Positions 52,464 to 60,337 of a stretch of DNA of 64,000 nt are shown here, one piece after another. The number at the start of each line of letters is the position of its first letter. The first letter of the stretch is position 1. The stretch is from Phymatolithon calcareum. Its lineage: Eukaryota; Rhodophyta; Florideophyceae; Hapalidiales. The position numbers and the translations under genes are program-made. Where the stretch lies: contig OZ345368.1 of the NCBI GenBank assembly GCA_977006965.1, positions 1,178,001 to 1,242,000 on the forward strand. The letters run 5' to 3'. A model generated the notes under the pieces. The model searched no databases. It had not been told where the DNA came from and was given only the letters and a program-made list of their open reading frames with translations.

Positions 52464-52475
52464 GGTTATGGGCCC
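52464..52475 (+). promoter_or_regulatory. Primer-binding site matching the initiator tRNA anticodon region
   Basis: GGTTATGGGCCC lies directly after the 5' LTR. It is complementary to GGGCCCAUAACC, the anticodon stem-loop sequence of eukaryotic initiator methionine tRNA, not to its 3' end. Drosophila copia and yeast Ty5 prime from such an internal half-tRNA, so the same mechanism is inferred here. Confidence 0.75.
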
Positions 52476-52680
52476 TAAAGCCGGCTATACCGTCTACGAG
52501 TGACGGCTATACGCACGGTACCACCACTGCGCGCTGGATCGAGAAATTCAAAACGCACTGCGTAACCGCAGAATCAGTCTACGAAACCATATCACCGAAC
52601 TTCTCGACAACGCGGCAACACAGGAAGAAGAATACCAGAAAGAACGGAACATAGGACTTCCAGCGAAAACAAAACCACCC

Positions 52681-53985
52681 ATGATGGCAACAGCGCTCAA
52701 TCTAGCGCTACCAAAGCTGGATGAAAACAACTACATAATATGGAAATATGCGGTGGAGGCGTATGCCGCGGAGCATGACATCCTCAACTATATCACAACT
52801 GCAGTACCGGAACCAGCCCCAGAAGATGGAGAGGAGCTCGTAAGCACGCACAAGAAGAAAATGGCACAGGCAAGGAGGCTTTTGACATCGACCATATCAC
52901 CGGACATAGTGCTACAGCTTGGCGAAGCCGTGCTGGCGGAAGCGCCGCACAAACTGCTGGAAGCAATACACGAATTCTTCAAGGCGAACGAATCAGCGGA
53001 CTACCATGAGCAGTTACTACAGCGCGCACGGCAGCTCACAATACAAAACGATGAAGACGTTGACGAGTATATCAAGCGTCATCTTCGATTGAGACAAGAA
53101 ATGATCAGATCTAAATACCCACACATAGCAAATGAATAAACGACGGTTACATTCATCATTCGGGGTCTCACCCCCCGGCGAGCACTAGCTACGCACATAC
53201 CGCTGCTGTTGGCAAACCGCACGACCACCATCAGAGACTTCAAAACAGTGCTAGCACTGGTGACCAGTACGGTGGACAGCACGACCGAAGTACCTATGCC
53301 GGTCGCTAACAAATGGTGCGAATACCATCAGAGATTCGGCAATCATACGACGATGGAGTGCTGGAGCCTGCAACGTGATCGCCGACGCACGCCCAAGTAT
53401 CAGCACATACAACCTCGGCAGGACGAGGGAAACCAATACTGGCAGAGTCGGCGCGGAGCTCAGCGCGGCATCTTCGCAGGAGCGCCGCGCGGCCGGCACC
53501 GCGGCTATTACAGAGGCAGGGCTCGCGGTCGTGCAGCCCCTGTCCAACAGCGTGAAGCCTATGCAGCAGATGATACGAGATCGACCGAAGGGCATTTAAT
53601 TTCCGACACGGACCCAGGAAAGTATGAAGAAACGATGGAAAGTAATGGAAACCACGACAAAATAAACCACGATGATGCATTTCTCTACTACACTGTTGAC
53701 TCGGCTTGCAATCCTTCATTTTGCACAACACAAATGCCAGGCCAACGCCTAACGCAAGCAGACGTCGTGCTCCCAGACGGGACGAAAGCTCAAGTTCATG
53801 CAAGCGGACCAGCAACACTTATGACAAGAGATGGACGCGAAATCAAGCTTGCGGATCTGTGCCAGGTTCCGGCATTCACCAAAAATCTATTATCGGTACA
53901 TGAGCTAACAGCAAACAATAACTGCCAACTATTGCTAATGCGAAACGGTGGATACATCATCAAATCTGACTACTGTCCACCCTAA
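52681..53985 (+). pseudogene. Copia gag-protease frame with an in-frame stop
   Basis: From the ATG at 52681 the frame encodes a gag capsid-like region (LPKLDENNYIIWKYAVEAY; helical) for 152 residues, then hits TAA at 53137-53139. It continues in the same frame (FIIRGLTPPRRALA) through a Cys/His knuckle C-x2-H-x5-H-x4-C near 53320, an Arg/Gly-rich stretch, and a protease-like region (YYTVDSACNPSF). The protease active site reads DSA rather than DSG. The TAA may be a CAA-to-TAA change. The frame ends at 53985. Confidence 0.85.
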
Positions 53986-56900
53986 CGAGATAATCGCGAA
54001 TGTTGACAAGCACAAAGGCGGGTACCGCATCGCTCTACGAAATACAAGTTCAGCACCGATAACTGCCAACGGAGTCTCCTCTCAAAAGTCCATAGAGAGC
54101 TATTTCCGCAAGCGCAAATCGATAAACACAGTACCACCCGGAAACACTAAACAAAAGCAACCGCAACAGGACAAACCCACGGCACGTAGAACTAGCATTG
54201 CCGAATCACATGAACAAACCCCAAGATTCGTAACGGAGGCTCCACAACCGCCGTCTCAAGTAAGAGGCCAGAGATCCGACCGAGTGACTCACACAGTACC
54301 TTTCCCTGACCATCTGCCCGAAATACCACCACAACAGCGACAAAAGCTGGACACAGCACACAGTTGGCACTTGCGGCTCAACCACGTGAACACAGGTACT
54401 ATACAAGATATGGCGAAACTACCATATGACCTTGGCCTCCCGGCGGTCTTAGGCTCGGGAATACCAGTGATGCACTGTCAAGGATGCTCAGTCGGCCACA
54501 TGCAAAAGGCCGCACACCGCGGGAAAACGCCGAGACCACCCCCAGGACATACCGTAGTCACGGACATCGCGGGACCGCTGCCCACAACAGGGGAAAGCCA
54601 CACCTACTTCATGACAGTAACAGAGCTACGCACCAGAATGAAATTGGTGTTCCTACTCAAAAATCGTAGCGAAGCAGAGGCACACATTTCGGAGGCAATA
54701 GCAAAAATCGAACGCCATTTCGGACACCCTATAGCACGCATTCGGTGCGACAACGCCAATGAATACCTGACTAAAGCACTTTTCAAGCTGTTTGGCCAAC
54801 GAGCAATTGGCCTTGATCCAACAACACCGCACACGCCTGAGGAGAACTCGGTAGCGGAACGAATGAACCGAACTCTAATGGCGCGCGTGCGCGCGACACT
54901 GCATGCGTCGAAAATGCCCTTTGACAAATACTGGGGATTCTGCCTGCTGGATACTGTGACCAAAACGAACTCAACACTACAGAGCACAATCAATGATATA
55001 CCACGCCGATTATGGCAGAAACACCAATCACCGTACACTCCATTGACTGCAGGGTCAATCAAAGTCGACAAGTTTCGCATGTTCGGAGAATATGGCTTCA
55101 TTCCCAATCTAAAAAGTACCAAGAAGAAAGCAGAGGCACGCGGTATCTTAGTGCGATACCTATACACAATAGGCGATCATCATTACAAGGTAATATCACC
55201 ACATACCGGACAGCTCCTCATCTGTCGAATCGTTAACTTTCGCCCGTACAACCCCAATTTCGACCCCATTAGGTTGTATAACCAGACAATACCGAGTATC
55301 GAGCACCGCAACCCACGAGTCAACCTGCACCACGCAATACCATATTACGCACACAATGCTGGGAAACAGACACTGGAAGGGAGTGCAGACGAACCCACGG
55401 CAAATAGAATGCCACAACCAATATCGCCTGACTTCACAGATTTATATGCGTGCATGGTAGAAGATCTTATCCACACGGACCCCCCACCGCGGTCCATCTC
55501 TCAAGCGCGCAACAGCCACGAATGTGACCAATGGGAAGATGCTTATGAGCACGAATCACAGATGCACGAAGACTTCGGCACCTTTCAATATATAAATGCC
55601 GAAGACGTGCCGTCTGACGCTTATATATCCAAGCCAGTAATTACCCTACGGTACAAAAGAAACCCCAACGGACAAGTGAGCAGCTATAAAATACGGGCTT
55701 CTTATCCAGGTAACCGTCTAACCCCAGGCATCCACTTTGACCCTGACACAGTGGCTGCCTATGCAGCTGACAGAGATTCCGTGCGCCTAATGCTTGCTAT
55801 TGCGGCTCAACAAAACTTAACTCCCTACCATGTCGATCTTGTCTCAGCATTTCTGCATGAAGATTATACCGGACCTACACCCCTATACATGGAGCCGCTT
55901 CCAAACTTTGATGGCACAGCGAGGCACCCAGGTAAAGTTGCTCGCATCGTCAAAAACATATATGGGACACCTAATGCACCCAAAATACATACAGAAGGAC
56001 TTAAAAAGCATCTACTTAAGTTCGGTTACACACAGCTGAAAGCAGACCGCAACCTTTACGTGCGAAGAAGAGGGACGGAACTTCTAATCATGGCGGTAAC
56101 AATTGACGACTTTAGTGTCGCAACGAACTCAAAGCTGCTCTATGCTGAACTGCTCCAAAACCTTGACGCGAAGTACCGAGTAAAAGACCTCGGTGAGGCT
56201 CGCCATATGCTTGGATGGACCATAACTCGGGACCCGCAAACCGGTGCAATCCACATATCACAACCACAACTCTGTGAAGCATATATAAGACTACTACGAA
56301 TGCAAGGCGCATTGGGATCTGATACACCATATCATGGTATACCGTTAAACGGAGTCAAGCCGGGCGAAGAAATCATCGATGCCTCCAAATACCCATTCAG
56401 CAGTGCGGTGGGAATACTGCGCTATCTGGTTGACTCCACGAGACCGGAACTCGCATTCATCACAGGTTCACTAGCGCGACACCTCACAAAACCAACAGTG
56501 CGACACTGGAAAGCCGCAAAACATATAGCACGGTACCTGATAACAACTAAACATTACGGAATACTATATCGCGCAGGCCAACCAGAATTAACAGCACATT
56601 CCGACGCAGATTTCGCTGGCTGCCGCGACACGCGACAATCAACATACGGCACAGTAGTGTACTACGCGGGATCACCTGTGTCCTGGTGTTCTAGAAGAAT
56701 CAAAAGCGTCGTCACCAGCACCTGTGCGGCTGAGTATATAGCGGCCAGTAACACAGCACTGCAGATACAATGGCTTCGGCAGCTGCTCCAAGAAATACTA
56801 CCCCACGAGCTTCCGCCCACAGTGCTAACAATGGACAATCGATCAGCCATCGCAGTCGCCAACGCCACAGCGCCCACCAAAAAATCCAAGTACATGGAAG

Positions 56901-57076
56901 TCAGATACCACCATCTACAGGACAAAATACAACAAAGGGAGATCGAAACGACACACACGCCTTCGGCACTACTTACGGCAGACATAATGACCAAGCCGTT
57001 ACCAGCAGTCACCTTTCACAGGCATAGAGACAGCCTGCAAGTCTGTCCGCCACTCAGAACAGACCCACGGCTGTAG
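53948..57076 (+). CDS. Copia integrase / reverse transcriptase / RNase H
   Basis: Open frame of 1,042 codons, shifted +1 relative to gag-protease. The integrase zinc domain is H141/H146/C177/C180, and the catalytic triad is D206, D268 and E304 (D-x35-E). The reverse transcriptase has HVDLVSAFLHEDY and the active-site TIDDFSVA in place of the common YVDD. RNase H shows HSDADFAGC, CAAEYIAAS and MDNRSAIA. The shift from the protease frame occurs near 53976-53983 at CCACCCTAACG; one extra C would explain it, although a +1 slip cannot be excluded. The stop TAG (57074-57076) lies inside a 17-bp partial copy of the LTR start. Confidence 0.93.
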   Translation: MDTSSNLTTVHPNEIIANVDKHKGGYRIALRNTSSAPITANGVSSQKSIESYFRKRKSINTVPPGNTKQKQPQQDKPTARRTSIAESHEQTPRFVTEAPQPPSQVRGQRSDRVTHTVPFPDHLPEIPPQQRQKLDTAHSWHLRLNHVNTGTIQDMAKLPYDLGLPAVLGSGIPVMHCQGCSVGHMQKAAHRGKTPRPPPGHTVVTDIAGPLPTTGESHTYFMTVTELRTRMKLVFLLKNRSEAEAHISEAIAKIERHFGHPIARIRCDNANEYLTKALFKLFGQRAIGLDPTTPHTPEENSVAERMNRTLMARVRATLHASKMPFDKYWGFCLLDTVTKTNSTLQSTINDIPRRLWQKHQSPYTPLTAGSIKVDKFRMFGEYGFIPNLKSTKKKAEARGILVRYLYTIGDHHYKVISPHTGQLLICRIVNFRPYNPNFDPIRLYNQTIPSIEHRNPRVNLHHAIPYYAHNAGKQTLEGSADEPTANRMPQPISPDFTDLYACMVEDLIHTDPPPRSISQARNSHECDQWEDAYEHESQMHEDFGTFQYINAEDVPSDAYISKPVITLRYKRNPNGQVSSYKIRASYPGNRLTPGIHFDPDTVAAYAADRDSVRLMLAIAAQQNLTPYHVDLVSAFLHEDYTGPTPLYMEPLPNFDGTARHPGKVARIVKNIYGTPNAPKIHTEGLKKHLLKFGYTQLKADRNLYVRRRGTELLIMAVTIDDFSVATNSKLLYAELLQNLDAKYRVKDLGEARHMLGWTITRDPQTGAIHISQPQLCEAYIRLLRMQGALGSDTPYHGIPLNGVKPGEEIIDASKYPFSSAVGILRYLVDSTRPELAFITGSLARHLTKPTVRHWKAAKHIARYLITTKHYGILYRAGQPELTAHSDADFAGCRDTRQSTYGTVVYYAGSPVSWCSRRIKSVVTSTCAAEYIAASNTALQIQWLRQLLQEILPHELPPTVLTMDNRSAIAVANATAPTKKSKYMEVRYHHLQDKIQQREIETTHTPSALLTADIMTKPLPAVTFHRHRDSLQVCPPLRTDPRL

Positions 57077-57120
57077 GGGTATCATAACGATACACCTCAT
57101 CAATCTGTTCTGAGGGCGAG

Positions 57121-57199
57121 TGCAGGGGTATCATAACTAGCATTACATAAAGCGACCGACGCCTGCCCCCGGTAGTGGGGGCAAGGCAGCATCTCCACA
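57121..57199 (+). repeat. 3' LTR of the copia element (79 bp)
   Basis: Begins TGCAGGGGTATCATAAC and ends in CTCCACA, followed by the target duplication ATGTA. A partial copy of its first 17 bp lies 49 bp upstream at 57072-57088. Confidence 0.95.
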
Positions 57200-57513
57200 A
57201 TGTAAACGGTCATTTAAATGGTCATTGCGGTTATGTTGAGGATACACATACTTGTTGAGTATACACATCCTTCATATACATTATATCATAGGTCCACACA
57301 TGTTCCTGATCGGGGACACACATCTTTAGCCTAGTTGTCCTATCATATTGTCTCTACAGTGAATTAACAGAAATAACTGTGATATAGTACTACACGTGTT
57401 AGCAGACTGTTACCACGGGACCAGTACGATGGACCCGAGCAAGGGGACTGTCTGAATAAATGCTGATCATACTTGTATCTGTGCAATCTGAGCTCAGTTT
57501 GCACAGGTACAAG

Positions 57514-57569
57514 TTATATACTTATAAAGTTTGCCGTATCTAGATACGTCAAACTTTGTGAGTATATAA
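57514..57569. repeat. 56-bp imperfect palindrome centred on CTAG
   Basis: Two 26-bp arms around CTAG (57540-57543) match as inverted repeats at 23 of 26 positions (core AAAGTTTG, then GTAT next to CTAG). It has the same arm length and centre as the palindrome split by the piggyBac-like copy at 58346. The left arm resembles 25294-25320. Confidence 0.8.
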
Positions 57570-57587
57570 GCAATTTCCCTATTTTGT

Positions 57588-57861
57588 AGCAGTTATCAAT
57601 CCCTAAATATCTCGCGGGTACAAATTTGTGCACAGTCGCGCTTCTTCTTAGAAAGAGAGAAAAAGGAGGAGGAAGAAAGCACAAACCTTGGCGTTCTTGG
57701 TTTTACTGGTGCGCTCGCTCCCTGTTCCGCGTCGCGTGTGAATAATAAATATCGGAGATGTATTTAAGTCCTCCGGGGGTTTCTGCCCTTTGTTATTGCC
57801 TCGCGCGCTCACGTGGCCATACAATACACTGTCGCCACGTGTGCTCCCCTGTACGCCTACA
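57588..57861 (+). repeat. LTR-like sequence, copy 2 (solo)
   Basis: Homologous to 41985-42244 over its full length, including the TATA-like GTATTTAAGTCCTCC and the end ACTGTCGCCACGTGTGCTC. No internal retrotransposon domains follow, so it is a solo LTR or LTR fragment. AATAAA-type signals and a CATTCATTCATTC microsatellite occur further on (near 58086-58108). Confidence 0.65.
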
Positions 57862-58418
57862 TCTATGGTCCTCGAGAATACATCATTGATATATAATATC
57901 ATTCTTGTCGTCCACGTCGACTCGCGTAACGTGAAACCACCGCAGTTGCTTCGGGTGGAATCGTCTGATGACGAGCGGCAGGCAGAGAAGAAGCGTGTGT
58001 TCAATTAGCTAGCAGGATAAGAGCCCTGCCGTAATCTAAGTAGAGGTAATAATAGAACCATGTCTTGCTTGCCTCTTAGGGGAATAAAGCATTCATTCAT
58101 TCATTCCCGGGGAGTGTTAAACTGTGAAACGACTTTAGACCCCCGGGAATAGGGAATAGCGGATGCCCAAGTGTGGCAGCAGCAATGATATAATATCATT
58201 TGCGTTAGGATTAACAGCTCCGGACGATTTCCGATTGATATTCTATCATACCGTATCACGTTCTTCCTGGAAGCTCCCGAATTTTCGTGCACGGATGCTC
58301 ATTCCTAATCAGCTGATTCTTGCTATTTATGCCTATGACCTCTAGTGTCTAGTTTACTAACCACCTCAATTGAGGATAAATCCCTCAATTGAGGGGCTTT
58401 TTGAAAGCTCAAAAAAGT

Positions 58419-59351
58419 ATGTACAAAGAATGCGAAACAGAAAGTTCGCGCCAACTTTGGGAAGGCGGGCTTGTGTTCTGCCTGAGGAGTACCCAAACTA
58501 CGGCCTTAAATGGGTGTCGTTCGGCGGTAGGAACGAAATTACAATTTTCAGTTAGAAGAAGCGGACCTGCCATGTCACGAGAAAAAGACCCGCGCCGAGT
58601 GGTCGGCGCGTCCGTACACACTAAGGCAACATCAGTGACCAGTCTCGCAGAGTGTTGCAGGCTCTATGGAGCCTTTTCCAAGTCAAAAAAGGTGAACGAC
58701 ACAGTTCTGGAGGTACTATTGAATGAAATCAATGGGCGCGCAAGCACATCGCTTCGCGTGAAATGGGTCTTAGTTCAGAAACCGACTGAGAAAACTAAGA
58801 TTAAGACAGTCAAGATTGTTAACATCAAGGCAGGAAAGGTTGACGAAGGTTCTCCGTCCTCTCGAATGCTTGTATCAAGTCCCAGTACGCAGAACTCTGC
58901 ACCACAAAATCCGGCTTACAGTACTCGTGGTCGTCCGTCTTCTTCGCCAAATGCCAGTTTATTGTCCCCAGTCGCAACCACAAGCTCTCTAAAACGGCAC
59001 ACAAGCTTCGATACAACCCTCAGAAGCTATGGACGCCCTATACCAGGCACTCTCGCCTACGCCATGCAAGGCTCTTGGGACCAGGTGTCGCAAGAGGAAG
59101 TAGATGTCATCACATCCGACCGAGAACCCAACGATATTGCTCATGGGGTGCCATGGTACGAGCGACAAGTTCTATGCCCGATTGGAGGACGAATTCCACG
59201 TCAGTTCTGGACAGTTCGCACTCCACATGGAGATTTTATATCGGAAAATGGTGGTATTGGGCATCACACGCCCTATGATTGCTTTATGACCATGTTTCCG
59301 CAAGTTCACCTTCGAAAAATAGCAGCATGGACGTCCGCGAAGCTGAAATGA
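58419..59351 (+). CDS. PiggyBac-like N-terminal ORF, copy 2
   Basis: A 310-residue frame from the ATG at 58419. It differs from copy 1 at four residues (Arg to Cys, Arg to Gly, Pro to Leu, Gly to Val). It has the same end (MTMFPQVHLRKIAAWTSAKLK) and the same TGA, after which the frame continues with VTELIKFFGILVLMTRFEF, a likely start of the piggyBac catalytic domain that is cut short by the deletion. Most of the protein before the conserved end is Ser/Thr/Lys-rich. Confidence 0.65.
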   Translation: MYKECETESSRQLWEGGLVFCLRSTQTTALNGCRSAVGTKLQFSVRRSGPAMSREKDPRRVVGASVHTKATSVTSLAECCRLYGAFSKSKKVNDTVLEVLLNEINGRASTSLRVKWVLVQKPTEKTKIKTVKIVNIKAGKVDEGSPSSRMLVSSPSTQNSAPQNPAYSTRGRPSSSPNASLLSPVATTSSLKRHTSFDTTLRSYGRPIPGTLAYAMQGSWDQVSQEEVDVITSDREPNDIAHGVPWYERQVLCPIGGRIPRQFWTVRTPHGDFISENGGIGHHTPYDCFMTMFPQVHLRKIAAWTSAKLK

Positions 59352-59446
59352 ATCGCGCGAAAAGAGACTACGGTCACAGAGCTGATTAAGTTTTTCGGAA
59401 TCCTCGTCCTCATGACAAGATTTGAGTTCAGCGCTAAGACAGATCT

Positions 59447-59893
59447 ATGGCAGACTACCAGGCGATTTGTGTGGTTGACAGCTGGCTTTTATTCTCCGAT
59501 GCGCATGCAGAGTATCAGGATCACATGACGCAACGAAGGTATTATGAAGTGCTGGCCGAGCAACTCATCGATAACTCGTTCGATTCGCGTCATACTCGTC
59601 GCCGCTCAACCACTCCTGAACGTATTTTTGTCTCCGGGAGCGGTGTTGGAACCCACTTAACCCCCACGAGAAAGAAAAGGAAGACTGCGGATGGCATGAT
59701 GACTAATTTTGCTTCGCAAAAGAACTGCAGGGTCTGCAAAGTCAAGAAGACAACGCTGGTGTGCTCATCATGTAACAGGCTAGAAGGTGCCGCAATATTC
59801 ATTTGCGGCACGTCTACTGGCAGGAATTGCTTCGCGAAGCATGTGGAAGACATCCATGAGCTTGACGCTTTTGATGTGCCCGATAGTGAGTAG
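59447..59893 (+). CDS. PiggyBac-like C-terminal cysteine-rich ORF, copy 2
   Basis: A 148-residue frame, identical in protein sequence to copy 1 (37431-37877). It holds the post-core region (YYEVLAEQLIDN) and the Cys-rich zinc-binding end (CRVCKVKK, CSSCN, GRNCFAKH). The 95-bp gap from the preceding ORF contains the deletion junction. Identity of both copies over 148 residues indicates very recent movement, or possibly a retained function. Confidence 0.7.
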   Translation: MADYQAICVVDSWLLFSDAHAEYQDHMTQRRYYEVLAEQLIDNSFDSRHTRRRSTTPERIFVSGSGVGTHLTPTRKKRKTADGMMTNFASQKNCRVCKVKKTTLVCSSCNRLEGAAIFICGTSTGRNCFAKHVEDIHELDAFDVPDSE

Positions 59894-60012
59894 CTTTCAT
59901 GCGCAAAAATTAAATGATTTTCGTTACCTCAATTGAGGGAAAAGTGCCCCTCAATTGAGGAAAAATTTCAGTAAACTAGACACTAGAGGTCATAGGCATA
60001 AATAGCAAGAAT

Positions 60013-60337
60013 GGTATCACACTTTAGAATCTCGTTGATGCTCATGTTTATCTGACACGTGTTCGATTGATATCCTTGTGCTCGGGCCAATCAACGAAAA
60101 TCGACTTTTTTCTGCGCCAATGACTTGTTCACACGTCTTCCATCGTAACTGTTGGAATTTCAACCAAATTTCAACGTGAAGTGCTACGAAATAGACGACG
60201 CCAATTATCGACAGGCGAGGCAACTGTGGAGGAGCGAGTACCGGTTTTCGAAAGATCATCATCACTCAAGAAGAGCGCCCTGACTCGCGTACCCCTTCTT
60301 GACGGCGCCTGCCTCGCCAAACGAAGACCCCAGTTCG
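60013..60337. other. Upstream region of the RBM26/27-like gene
   Basis: 325 bp between the transposon target site and the ATG at 60338. It presumably holds the promoter and 5' untranslated region. No TATA box was identified. The piggyBac-like insertion therefore ends about 350 bp from this gene. Confidence 0.4.

Larger units (their letters stand above)
52385..57199 (+). mobile_element. Complete Ty1/copia retrotransposon
   Basis: A 4,815-bp element bounded by a perfect 5-bp target duplication ATGTA (52380-52384 and 57200-57204). Both LTRs are 79 bp and run from TG to CA. The internal order is gag, protease, integrase, reverse transcriptase, RNase H, which defines Ty1/copia. A primer-binding site follows the 5' LTR directly, and a purine-rich GAGGGCGAG precedes the 3' LTR. 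One in-frame stop and one frame change interrupt the polyprotein, so this copy is probably not autonomous as it stands. Confidence 0.96.
58346..59982 (+). mobile_element. PiggyBac-like deletion derivative, copy 2
   Basis: A 1,637-bp element flanked by CTAG (58342-58345 and 59983-59986), ends TGTCTAGTTTACT. It is nearly identical to the minus-strand copy at 37342-38959. It is 19 bp longer because the end next to the N-terminal ORF has two CCTCAATTGAGG palindromes instead of one. It carries the same two ORFs with the catalytic middle deleted. Confidence 0.9.
58316..60012. repeat. Perfect palindrome split by the piggyBac-like insertion
   Basis: The 26 bases at 58316-58341 are the exact reverse complement of 59987-60012 (outer ATTCTTGCTATTT, inner CCTATGACCT). 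With one CTAG restored between them, the empty site is a perfect 56-bp palindrome. The next base outward no longer matches on either side. Confidence 0.95.

Noticed and set aside
53976-53985. Programmed +1 frameshift between protease and integrase
   Set aside because: The slip site CCACCC fits a simple one-base insertion, and the position after protease is unusual for a programmed shift; kept only as an alternative.
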